Under the pieces are notes generated by a model. It was not told where the DNA came from, made no database searches, and saw only the letters and a program-made list of their open reading frames with translations. A program made the position numbers and the translations under genes. Of a stretch of 47,429 nucleotides of DNA, positions 21,908 through 30,300 are shown in pieces (position 1 is the first letter of the stretch; every line of letters begins with the position of its first letter). Origin of the DNA: a virus; the IMG/VR virus record IMGVR_UViG_3300008735_001623, positions 1-47,429 of that record; one strand, given 5' to 3'.

Positions 21908-23230
21908 ATGTCTGTGCACAATCAGGTTATACGTGGAGATGAGCTCGATAAATGTAAGTCGATCTTAAAAAAAGATATCTCTCTATTGATCGAAGACATC
22001 AACAGTCTTTCATCTTCTGTTCTAATGACAGACCGGCTCCATACTATAGGATGGAGTGATTCTTTTCGTGGGCTTCTTGTTGGGTTGAATAACTGCGAAA
22101 CAGCATACAAGAACTTAATCTTGAATAGCGCGTATCATCTAAATGAAACATGCGCCCTGGCAATTCCTGTATATTTGCTTACACTTCAAAAGATTCTTTC
22201 CTCGTCAATCACAAATGAAAGAGCTCTTGCCTTAATAAAAGCACCAACTCGGCCTCGGCGAGTCAAGTCAATCGATATCATTAAGGAATGGGAACGAAGC
22301 ATTCATGATGAAGTTACACTTTCCTATAAGAATGTTTTTATCGATGCTGTACGAACAGCTGGTTCACTTGGTTCCGTTGTCATTGAGCAGACAACAGGAA
22401 ATACAATCACTGAACTCGAGTCGGGCTGCCAATTTCAATGTAGTCTACATTCCTTTTTTCAAGAATCTTTTGATGACTACGTAGAATTAAGAGAGTGTAT
22501 AGTTGTTGTGATCGATGGTGCCATCATCGATGTCAGCGAAATACATCATTTGTTAACATATGCTTACGAAAATAAGACGCCGGTGGTGGTCTTCGCGAGT
22601 AATTACTCAGACGATGTTGCAAACACTCTGATTGTGAATTGGGAAAAGGGGTTAGTGAAAGTCCTCCCATTCATCATGGATAAAAGTCTAGATAATGTTA
22701 ACCAAGTAAAAGATTTGTGCACTATTGCTGGTATTACACCGGTGTCTAAAGAGTCAGGGATACTCATAAGCACTCTAGATTTTGATACAATCCCGTCAAA
22801 TACCGCAAAATATTCTGTCAAGAAACAAACTTGCTCAATTCAAACAAGCAAGAATAATTTTGATTCGATCAAGTATCTACGTCAAGATATTCAGAAAAAG
22901 CTGACTAAAGAAAAAGTAGATGATGTAAGAGATGTATTGAAAAAACGATTATCGCGATTATCAACACGGACAGTAAAAACTAAAATTCATTGCTCCAAAA
23001 CAGAGGAGGGAATTCTTCAAGATAGAGCCGCATGTCTGGTCCAGCTTCTAGCATGTTCGGGGAGAGAAGGTATTATCGATATTCAGCCGATTTATGATAT
23101 GCTGAACTACACTCCTTCGAATTTTATGCCGACAATATTACCACATCAAATTACGCTTAATGCAATGCGAAGAGCTGTAGCTGATGCGAAAGCCATAAGT
23201 AATATTAGCGTCATTATCAAGCTGGATTAG
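21908..23230 (+). CDS. Divergent GroEL-like chaperonin with degenerate ATP site (440 aa)
   Basis: The order of GroEL segments is recognisable. Residues 150-300 match the apical domain: GSVVIEQTTGNTITELESG, then IVVVIDGAIIDVSEIHHLL, TPVVVFASNYSDDVANTLIV and EKGLVKVLPF. Residues 315-385 match the intermediate/equatorial return, with Asp372 (LQDRAACLV) at the position of catalytic GroEL Asp398. Residues 412-440 match the final equatorial helix and strand. The protein is about 100 residues shorter than GroEL. Where GDGTTTAT should be, it has NETCALAI (about 79-86), so normal ATP binding is doubtful. It may be a specialised phage folding factor or a subunit that mixes with another ring. Confidence 0.7.
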   Translation: MSVHNQVIRGDELDKCKSILKKDISLLIEDINSLSSSVLMTDRLHTIGWSDSFRGLLVGLNNCETAYKNLILNSAYHLNETCALAIPVYLLTLQKILSSSITNERALALIKAPTRPRRVKSIDIIKEWERSIHDEVTLSYKNVFIDAVRTAGSLGSVVIEQTTGNTITELESGCQFQCSLHSFFQESFDDYVELRECIVVVIDGAIIDVSEIHHLLTYAYENKTPVVVFASNYSDDVANTLIVNWEKGLVKVLPFIMDKSLDNVNQVKDLCTIAGITPVSKESGILISTLDFDTIPSNTAKYSVKKQTCSIQTSKNNFDSIKYLRQDIQKKLTKEKVDDVRDVLKKRLSRLSTRTVKTKIHCSKTEEGILQDRAACLVQLLACSGREGIIDIQPIYDMLNYTPSNFMPTILPHQITLNAMRRAVADAKAISNISVIIKLD

Positions 23231-23231
23231 A

Positions 23232-23708
23232 ATGGTAAAATGGAGCACATCGAAGATACAGTGGCATAATGCTGATTCTAAGCCGGCATCATTTAATGAT
23301 ATTATTGAAAAAATAAATAGTAATAATGCATACCAAATTCATGTAGGGTGTGATTCTCACAAGCGAGGGGATACATATGTTTTCGCCGTTGTAATTGCTG
23401 GGTATGTTAACCGCAAGGGTGGCACTTTTTATTTCCACAGAAAAAGAAGCAAGGATTGCGCTTTAGATTCTATGAAATTTCGTCTTATGAAAGAAGCAGA
23501 ATTAGCAATAGAAGCTGCACGATCTTTAAGAGAAGCATTTCCGATTAAGATTATAAATGTTCATCTAGATCTAAACCCTAACAAGAAATATCCGTCATCT
23601 AAAATTTTAACATCTGCGATTTCTTGGGTAAACTCTTATGGGTTTACACCGATTGTGAAGCCAAATTCATGGGCTTCTTCATCTTTAGCTGACGCATATG
23701 CTAAATAA
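23232..23708 (+). CDS. DUF458 RNase H-like protein (158 aa)
   Basis: QIHVGCDSHKRGDTYVFAVV (about residues 35-54) holds the first acidic residue. RLMKEAELAIEAAR gives the conserved Glu, and VHLDLNPNKKYPSS plus KPNSWASSSLADAYAK complete the DUF458 (YkuK-type) pattern with its Asp residues. The family is predicted to adopt an RNase H-like fold; activity is not firmly known. Start ATG 23232 is one base after the preceding stop. Confidence 0.75.
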   Translation: MVKWSTSKIQWHNADSKPASFNDIIEKINSNNAYQIHVGCDSHKRGDTYVFAVVIAGYVNRKGGTFYFHRKRSKDCALDSMKFRLMKEAELAIEAARSLREAFPIKIINVHLDLNPNKKYPSSKILTSAISWVNSYGFTPIVKPNSWASSSLADAYAK

Positions 23709-23711
23709 ACG

Positions 23712-23738
23712 TTTACTATCGCGCACTACAGTTATAAT
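23712..23738 (+). promoter_or_regulatory. Possible promoter
   Basis: TATAAT at 23733-23738 with TTTACT at 23712-23717, a 15-base spacer, in the 50-base gap before the gene at 23759. The spacing is short and the -35 imperfect, so this is tentative. Confidence 0.3.
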
Positions 23739-23758
23739 TGGTACCAGGAGGATGACTA

Positions 23759-23998
23759 ATGCCACCCAAGACAAAAACAAAAACTAAGAGCTGGTCGACT
23801 AAAGAGGTTAGGGAATTAATCCAAGAAATTCTAGTCTTTCAGAACGATTCTATTTTATCAGCGTTAATGACAGCTACGACAGAAGATATGTCTGAAGCTC
23901 AACGCTTAACTAGAGATCAAGCTAATGGACTTGGCTTACTAATAGAGCACTCGTCTAAGGATGCTGCGTTTAAGGTCTTAGCTTCGAAGAAGCTATAA
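23759..23998 (+). CDS. Hypothetical protein (79 aa)
   Basis: ATG 23759 is well placed after AGGAGG at 23747-23752. The Lys/Thr-rich start (MPPKTKTKTKSWSTKEVREL) is followed by two or three helices. No family is recognised. It begins a run of four small forward genes ending at the terminator near 24940. Confidence 0.6.
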   Translation: MPPKTKTKTKSWSTKEVRELIQEILVFQNDSILSALMTATTEDMSEAQRLTRDQANGLGLLIEHSSKDAAFKVLASKKL

Positions 23999-23999
23999 G

Positions 24000-24461
24000 A
24001 TGCAAGGGTTAAAGCACTTGATAAAGTGTCGGTGCATTTTACCCACGCTAAAGAATAGGACCGACCCACCGCTACATCAATTTATAGTATTTTCGATTGT
24101 AGAAAAAGATGTAGTGCTTGAAAAAATTGTGAATTGTAATAACTGCGGTATAGCACACCGGATAACCGACATCTGCAAATCTGTTATTATGGAAAGTGTA
24201 GAATCAGCAAAGTCAGTAATGACGATAGATGATGTGGCAGTTATGTTGCCAGAGTCAGTTTCAACAATTTTACAAACATATGAAAAAGATTTACCAGATT
24301 ATGAACAGGCACATTTCATATTACAATATGAGAGACGAGGGGATTTTATAGTGCTTTCCTCAGAGATAGCTGAAGAGAAGAAGTTGGGTAAAGTATTGAC
24401 ATATCAAGGGGACGGGAAATTCAAGATCGAACCTTACTCGATAGATGAGATATTAAAATGA
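24000..24461 (+). CDS. Conserved-looking phage protein with zinc-type cysteines (153 aa)
   Basis: The N-terminal CRC (residues 10-12) and CNNCG (about 46-50) could bind zinc together with nearby His. HQFIVFSIVEKDVVLEKIVN is a beta-rich core. The C-terminal half has a helix-rich region and ends in an acidic GDGKFKIEPYSIDEILK. I have an impression of similar proteins in marine phage genomes but cannot name a family. Its stop overlaps the next ATG. Confidence 0.6.
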   Translation: MQGLKHLIKCRCILPTLKNRTDPPLHQFIVFSIVEKDVVLEKIVNCNNCGIAHRITDICKSVIMESVESAKSVMTIDDVAVMLPESVSTILQTYEKDLPDYEQAHFILQYERRGDFIVLSSEIAEEKKLGKVLTYQGDGKFKIEPYSIDEILK

Positions 24462-24712
24462 CAGAAGAGAAGAAAGAAGAAAAGCTAGAACGAGAAGACA
24501 CAGACTGGCTGCTTGACATTAAGAAATCGCGAGATATATGTCAGGAAATTTTAAGGTTTGGGGTTTCCCAAACACAAATTAGGAATATAATCAATTTGCT
24601 TGCACTCGAGCTAGAAGATAGGGAGATGATGCTGGCAATCAACAGGGCTGTAAAACAAGAAGAGGATGAAGAACGCCCGAAGATTCTTCATCCAGGAGAA
24701 AACGATGAGTGA
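24458..24712 (+). CDS. Acidic helical hypothetical protein (84 aa)
   Basis: Start ATG 24458 overlaps the upstream stop. It is charged at both ends (EEKKEEKLEREDTD, EDEERPKILHPGENDE) with a central helical part, ICQEILRFGVSQTQIRNIIN, that might be a small helix-turn-helix. Function is unknown. It overlaps the Hc1-like start. Confidence 0.55.
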   Translation: MTEEKKEEKLEREDTDWLLDIKKSRDICQEILRFGVSQTQIRNIINLLALELEDREMMLAINRAVKQEEDEERPKILHPGENDE

Positions 24713-24899
24713 TTCAAACACAATTCTCGAAAATTGGGAGAGCCTGAAGGAGCTAGTAGCATCTTTAGAGTTAGACGTGCACAAGAACGCGCATGGAAAC
24801 AAGTCTGCTGGTGTAAGAGCCAGACGCGGTTTGCGTAGACTAAAGGATTCATCCGCTAGCTTGGTTAAATTAACTTTAGAAGTTGAAAAGAGCAAGTAG
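24705..24899 (+). CDS. Histone H1-like (Hc1-type) protein (64 aa)
   Basis: ATG 24705 follows GGAG at 24697-24700. The pattern LELDVHKNAHGNKSAGVRAR then RGLRRLKDSSASLVKLTLEV matches the N-terminal Hc1 domain of chlamydial and Bacteroidetes histone-like proteins: acidic helix, G-N-K-x-A-G-x-R-x-R, basic helix. It lacks their Lys-rich tail. The family binds DNA and condenses nucleoids, but a domain without the tail may have another role. It is the last gene before the terminator. Confidence 0.55.
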   Translation: MSDSNTILENWESLKELVASLELDVHKNAHGNKSAGVRARRGLRRLKDSSASLVKLTLEVEKSK

Positions 24900-24925
24900 C
24901 TCGCCCTATCATTCGAGCAAAATCT

Positions 24926-24955
24926 AAGAGAGAGCGTAAGCTCTCTCTTTTTTTT
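24926..24955 (+). terminator. Rho-independent terminator
   Basis: The stem AGAGAGAGC (24927-24935) pairs perfectly with GCTCTCTCT (24940-24948), with loop GTAA and then an uninterrupted T run to 24955. It ends the forward transcript carrying the genes from 23759, before the reverse gene at 24970. Confidence 0.9.
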
Positions 24956-24969
24956 ACGCGAAGCTATAC

Positions 24970-25290
24970 TTAATTGTGTGATTGATCGGACAATATCTTC
25001 GGGGAAGATGATTTCAAGAATTGCTTTGCTAGTTTCTCTATCTGACATATTCGCATGCGAGTTACTTTGAATATGTCCCCCACTTCTTGTAGCGTCATTG
25101 GACCATCCTTAGATGCAAGAATAACGCAATTGTGGTGCTTCTTAGATTCCATCTCTTGCCAATATCGACAATCTTTTTTCTGGCAATCTACGCCAAGATC
25201 AGAGTGTGCTTTAAAGCAGGTTAGTCCCTCTATAGCGTCGTCAGCCCTGGCTGCGCGCTTTGTATTCTTCTTTATTTTACCTTTATTCAT
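24970..25290 (-). CDS. Sigma-70 region 4-like HTH protein with cysteine motif (106 aa)
   Basis: The C-terminal half, GPMTLQEVGDIFKVTRMRIC followed by QIEKLAKQFL, matches the sigma-70 region 4 helix-turn-helix (TLxEVGxxFxVTRxRIxQIExKA), which reads the -35 element. Upstream, CFKAH, DCQKKDCRYW and HHNC form a probable zinc site. It lacks regions 2 and 3, so it is a partial sigma-like regulator, perhaps redirecting host polymerase or acting as a late activator. AGAGG precedes the ATG. It is the only gene on this strand between 12979 and the window end. Confidence 0.7.
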   Translation of the reverse strand: MNKGKIKKNTKRAARADDAIEGLTCFKAHSDLGVDCQKKDCRYWQEMESKKHHNCVILASKDGPMTLQEVGDIFKVTRMRICQIEKLAKQFLKSSSPKILSDQSHN

Positions 25291-25327
25291 TCAGTATTCC
25301 TCTAAATGTTACTTCATGTACAAAGGT

Positions 25328-25357
25328 ATTGTAAGTCACTTGTAGCTAATTTTTCAA
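25328..25357 (-). promoter_or_regulatory. Promoter for the sigma-like gene
   Basis: On the reverse strand TTGAAA (25357-25352) and TACAAT (25333-25328) are separated by 18 bases, about 40 bases from the start of the reverse gene at 25290. This is a good sigma-70-type arrangement. It lies immediately upstream of, and partly overlaps, the ribosome site of the forward PhoH gene. Confidence 0.55.
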
Positions 25358-25367
25358 GGAGAAAATT

Positions 25368-26681
25368 TTGGAAAGCAAAAGAAAACGATTTATTCTTGAC
25401 ACGAGCGTTCTTCTGTATGATAAATCATCGATACATTCGTTTCCTGGAAATGATGTAATCTTGCCCCTTCAGGTCATAGATGAACTAGACCGCTTTAAGG
25501 AAAAACCCGGTATCGTGGGTGATGCGGCAAGATATGTAAATCGATTTTTAGATGAGCTTCGAGATATGGGTCGACTGGATGAGGGTGTTGAGGTTGATTC
25601 TTCACTGGCCGAAAGCCAAACAGTCAAAGTTACTATTGACGAAGATTTATCAAAGCTGCCCCGAGGGCTTGCGAAGGAAAGGGGTGACAACAGGATCCTG
25701 GCGACGTGTATGTCTGAGAAGGCGAAAACGAAGTCTGGGCCCATCGTCGTCGTAACTAAGGACATTAACCTTAGGGTGAAGTGCGATGCACTAGGGATAA
25801 AAGCAGAGGATTACTATAAGGATCATCTCGAGCGGGGGAACACGGAATATACTGGGCATCGAGAGCTGATGATTCAAAAAAATAAAATCGATTCTTTTTA
25901 TAGCGACGGTGTTCTAGCTTTAGAGAATGAAGACCTATCTCCTAATGAATGTGTTGTTATGGTATCATCAGAAAGATCATCTTCTGCGCTTGGCATGTAT
26001 CGGGCTGGTGCCGTGTATCCATTGACACAAAGGCCGGGACAGCTTATGAGCAATTTTGAGTCTAAGAATAAAGAGCAAGCTTTTGCAGTGGAAGCCTTAT
26101 TGAGAGATGAGATACAACTGGTGACCCTTACCGGTTTGGCTGGGTCTGGAAAGACATATGTCGCATTAATGGCTGGCTTGGATGGTGTGCAACAGGGGAA
26201 GTATAAGAGGATAGTGGTTTCCAGGTCCATACAGCCTGTTGGAAGGGACCTTGGGTATTTACCTGGGGATATGGATGACAAGATGCAACCGTGGCTTGCA
26301 CCGATCACAGACAACTTCAGAACAATGCTTAGTGACAAGAACTTTACGTACTTCGAAATGATGAAAGATCGTGGAGAATTAGAGGTCGCACCGCTGGCGT
26401 ATATTCGCGGTAGAACGTTTAACGATTCGTACGTGATTGTTGACGAAGCACAAAATGCGACAGTGCATGAATTAAAGACAATCATTACCAGAATTGGTAA
26501 GGGTTCGAAAATTGTGCTGTTAGGAGATACGGATCAAATAGATACTCCGTACATTAATAAATTAAGTAATGGACTGTCAATTGTCGTTCATAAATTTAGG
26601 GACAAAAATTCAGCCGCGCACGTGCAATTAGTAAAAGGCCAAAGATCGGACATAGCTTCTCTTGCTTCTTTGATTCTTTAA
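25368..26681 (+). CDS. phoH: PIN-PhoH fusion protein (437 aa)
   Basis: A TTG start at 25368 has AAGGAG at 25357-25362 and places FILDTSVLLYD near the N-terminus, so no ATG is needed. The PIN domain (1-150) keeps its acidic residues in LDTS, VIDELDRF, DNRILAT and VTKD. The PhoH ATPase has Walker A GLAGSGKT (about 258-265), YLPGDMDDKMQPWLAP, YIRGRTFNDSYVIVDEAQN (Walker B) and LGDTDQIDTPY. PIN-PhoH proteins (PhoH2 type) couple RNA cleavage to ATP-driven RNA unwinding; PhoH is common in marine phages and linked to phosphate stress. Confidence 0.9.
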   Translation: MESKRKRFILDTSVLLYDKSSIHSFPGNDVILPLQVIDELDRFKEKPGIVGDAARYVNRFLDELRDMGRLDEGVEVDSSLAESQTVKVTIDEDLSKLPRGLAKERGDNRILATCMSEKAKTKSGPIVVVTKDINLRVKCDALGIKAEDYYKDHLERGNTEYTGHRELMIQKNKIDSFYSDGVLALENEDLSPNECVVMVSSERSSSALGMYRAGAVYPLTQRPGQLMSNFESKNKEQAFAVEALLRDEIQLVTLTGLAGSGKTYVALMAGLDGVQQGKYKRIVVSRSIQPVGRDLGYLPGDMDDKMQPWLAPITDNFRTMLSDKNFTYFEMMKDRGELEVAPLAYIRGRTFNDSYVIVDEAQNATVHELKTIITRIGKGSKIVLLGDTDQIDTPYINKLSNGLSIVVHKFRDKNSAAHVQLVKGQRSDIASLASLIL

Positions 26682-26715
26682 CTCTTCCCGTGCATATTTA
26701 GTAGAGAGGTGCACA

Positions 26716-27069
26716 GTGGGAAGTTCAAAGTTAAAAAAGTTTGATAAGAATCGCTTTCGAAAAGTCTATCCCCGTTTTCGAAAGATGCCCATTTATTCGT
26801 ACATGGGCGACGCTGAAATGGTGATAGAAGCTCATGAAGTTACTTTTACAAATACGGATGAAGTGGCGTTCCAGTTAAAGGAAAATTATACGTCAGCTCC
26901 AAACGTTACGTGTACTCCTGTAGGCGAGCACCATTCAGATATCAATATATTCATAGCGAAAGTAGAAGTAGGCGGAGTGCCCCCAGGTGGCAGAAAAGCT
27001 ATCATAACAATTCGAGCAAGCGCTACCTGGACGGGAACAGTGTTCTTACAAGCTGTGAAGGCGGGATAA
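26716..27069 (+). CDS. Small structural-like protein before the fibres (117 aa)
   Basis: GTG 26716 follows AGAGAGG. The upstream sequence has a GTGCA/TGCAC inverted repeat around 26690-26713 that may fold over the ribosome site. The basic N-terminus (KLKKFDKNRFRKVYPRFRK) is followed by a beta-sandwich-like region (EVTFTNTDEVAFQLKENYTS then KAIITIRASATWTGTVFLQA). Position and fold fit a fibre or head-decoration component; no family name is supported. Confidence 0.55.
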   Translation: MGSSKLKKFDKNRFRKVYPRFRKMPIYSYMGDAEMVIEAHEVTFTNTDEVAFQLKENYTSAPNVTCTPVGEHHSDINIFIAKVEVGGVPPGGRKAIITIRASATWTGTVFLQAVKAG

Positions 27070-27071
27070 TA

Positions 27072-27371
27072 ATGTCAGGATTCTGGGAAAATGGACATGT
27101 TGGATTATCTACTGGACAAGTAACATGGGACTACGGAGTAACTGAAACACCTTATATGGCTTTAGACGTCGGTAAGCACCCAAAGAAGGTTAAGCCGATA
27201 ATTGTATTTAACCCAATCGGTGAAGATAGCAATATGAATGCCTACGTTCAGCATGTCACATTTGATGAAACGGATAATAATTGGAAATGGAAAGCCGGCA
27301 TCTCTGCTGGAAACTGGGGCTTCGATGGTCCGGTTCTGGCTTCATATATAATTATTTCTATGTGGGCTTAA
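27072..27371 (+). CDS. Small structural-like protein before the fibres (99 aa)
   Basis: ATG 27072 comes two bases after the previous stop; earlier in-frame starts would sit inside that gene. It is Trp/Gly/Asn-rich and beta-predicted (WDYGVTETPYMALDV then VKPIIVFNPIG). The end, VLASYIIISMWA, resembles the buried final strand of a small trimer-forming domain. Likely a fibre-associated protein, on context. Confidence 0.55.
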   Translation: MSGFWENGHVGLSTGQVTWDYGVTETPYMALDVGKHPKKVKPIIVFNPIGEDSNMNAYVQHVTFDETDNNWKWKAGISAGNWGFDGPVLASYIIISMWA

Positions 27372-27381
27372 GAGGTAAAAG

Positions 27382-30300
27382 ATGGCAAGAGACTTTAGAG
27401 CAGACCAAATACGCGTAAATAAGATAATCGCTTCTGGGTCGAGTTGGCCTTTGGCAACTGGGCGAGCGGTGGATACGAATGGTAACCCCACTCCAGCTGA
27501 GCAGTACCACCCCAACCTGGGATTGCTGTTCTACTCATCTAGCGCCGCGGCAGATTACTCAGGCGTGATTGAGGGATCAACGGACTTGATGAACCAATTT
27601 GGTAATGAGCCGTGGCTCGTTTTTTCTGGTTCTGCAAATAACACTGCCCTGACTCCCGTGGGGGATGGTAGCGCGGTTCTCTTTCTTGGAGATGTCATTA
27701 TCAGTGGTACGCTGTTTGGAAAGCGACAGCTAATCCAGATTGATAGCGATGTCCCGAATGATTTTTATGTTCAAGGGAATACGCACCTTTCCGGTAACTT
27801 TTTTGCTGGTCCTACCTCATATGATAATGGCGGAACGCACACCCAGAATATGACAGTCTATCCGAACCAAAGGGGTGATAGAGGAGTCAAGATTAACTCT
27901 GATATGATCGTCTATACAAGGGGTAGCTCGGCAATGCCCCCTCGGATATCTTTCAGAACACTCACATGGGAAGACCGACTTACTCCAGCAACCGGGAATG
28001 AACATCCTGATGTCTTCTTTCACGTTTCAGGAACCGTTGGTGGTAGACTCGGAAACCAGCGCGGTATTGCTTTATTCGGTGGTGATCTTCATGTTTCCGG
28101 AAACTTCAGCGTTGATGGGTCAAATGACCTTGTTAAATTCCAAGAGGACATGATCCTCAATAATACCAGAAGTATGCCGCCGAACTTCGGTCATGATTAT
28201 ACCAACCCCGCGAACCTTCCGCCTCCTCTTTCTCGTATTAAAAAGCTGGATCGCTGGACTGTTGGTCAGTTTGCACCCAACGCTTCTAGCTGGTGGTCGG
28301 TCCTTCATAACTCATCTTCCACCGCGGTGGGTGGCCATGGTGGGTGGAAGCTTAAGGTCAAAGGGGGCGCGCCCTGGAATGGGAATGAATTTACGGTTTC
28401 CGGGTCGGGTGATGTTGGAATAGACCCAGGTAAAACTTTCTGGTTTGACTCTCGCGGTGCAACGAAAACGGGTATTAAGCATACATGGGCAGTTGGTTCG
28501 AACAAGCTGCAGATCTCCGGCAATATCCCTACGTCGTATGAATTCAATCATGGGGTTGTGACAGGATCAGGCGGGTTCCATCTGCCACAAGGAACATCAG
28601 CTGAAGGTAGATTTGGTCAATCAATGGGAATTATGTTCCGCGGAGAGGGCTCAGGACTAGCAGGAAACGAAGCAGATATAGGAATATACTACAACGGAAG
28701 TGTCCTTACAAACCCAATCTTAGGCGGGACTACAAATACACTAGTCTTTACAGGAACAAATGCCGCCAGCGATGGGTGGATGGGAGTTGGTGGTAAATTA
28801 CAATTAATTGCGCATGGTGGTCTTGGAAAATTCCAGGCTAGTACAAATATGTTTCTTGGGACCGATTCAGGAGATATTAATATCAACCCTGGCGGTGGGA
28901 ATGTAGTATTCAAAGATGCAACTGGTGCTGCCGTCGTTGATATAGACACAAGCAATGAACATCTACGACTACCTTCGACAGCAGATCCGGATGACTATTT
29001 CCAAATAGCGGTAGGTGCTGCAGGAACAACCACCATCAAGACTTTTGATGATGCTGCAACAGGTGCGCATCTTACAGTAAATATTGACGGTAATATTGCA
29101 ATGAACGCCGCTGACGCATCAACGATCGGTCTCGGTAACAGCAACGCAGATACTGGAAAGATAACAATTGGTGGGTCTGTTGCGAATAGGTCAGAAATCG
29201 AGCTTAACGCGACGAACATTGATGTTAACGCCGGGTCGGGAGGAATCAATCTCGATGCAGCTGGACAATCTCATCTTACCACAACAGCAGGGACACTAAC
29301 ACTTGACGGTGCTGGTGGAGTGAACATTGTAGGTAACTCATCTGAAGTTGATATAACAACTACCGGTGGCGTTGATATTAATTCGGCGGCTTTTGATGTT
29401 GACGCTTCAGGCGCAATAGCTCTTGATTCTGATTCGACATTTAATATCGGGGCTACGAACTTTGTCGTTACAGCTGACGGTGGCGCCGGTGATGGCGCAA
29501 TTAGTCTACAGACTACCGACACTACGAATGGTGTTAAAATATGTACCGTCGGCGGCGCTAGCGCAGTGCCGATCCAAATTGGTGGTGCCACTTCTACGGT
29601 CACGATTGGTAACGATTTAAGTGTCGGAACGAATGCTCATTCTGGAAGTGTGGATGTTTGGGGTGATCTCACTGTCCATGGCAGCTTTATTAAGGGTCAT
29701 ATTATCAGTGCTTCTGTCGGTGACCCATTACTGCTTCTTAACTCTGGTGCGCTTAGTAGTAATAGTGGCGGAGGTATTGCAATCGCATCTGGTTCCAACC
29801 AGACCAACATCGCTATGGTGTTCGGTAGGGATACCTCATTCGTAAATACTTTCTTGGTCGGTACTCTTGACGTTGGTGACGGTGATTCCCAATCAGAAAC
29901 TAAGGTCGATCTTTCCGGGGCTACACCAATTCCCATTAGAACAACTGGTGTCCGGTTCCCGGCTGGAATGGCGCTAACTTCATCTCAGGTAACAGCAGGC
30001 CCATATCATCTATCGATGTCTAATCCGAGTAATAAGGGTGGCATTAGAATAAGAGCAGGAAACCCAGTAGTAGGAGTAAATCAAGGACCGGTTCAATTAA
30101 GCGGTTCGATGTTCAGTATTCAGCCTGATAGAAAAGTCTATTTATTAGAATCAGATCCAGGAACGCATACAGGCGCTTGGTTAAAAGGTAATTCAAGCTC
30201 CGGACTGATTACAGTAAGCGCTCCTGATGGTGTTACAATCCAAGGAGAGAAACCAGAATTACGTCTTGCTGACACTTATAAAATGCTCACATGCTTTGGT

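Noticed and set aside
16759-23230. The PrkA/SpoVR/chaperonin block as a bacterial chromosome fragment or prophage flank
   Set aside because: It is continuous with phage genes on both sides, in the same strand and spacing style, with no integrase, attachment repeat or housekeeping gene. A chimeric assembly cannot be fully excluded from sequence alone.
25055-25345. Forward open frame of 96 residues
   Set aside because: It is antisense to the sigma-region-4-like gene, whose motifs and promoter are convincing; the forward frame has neither.
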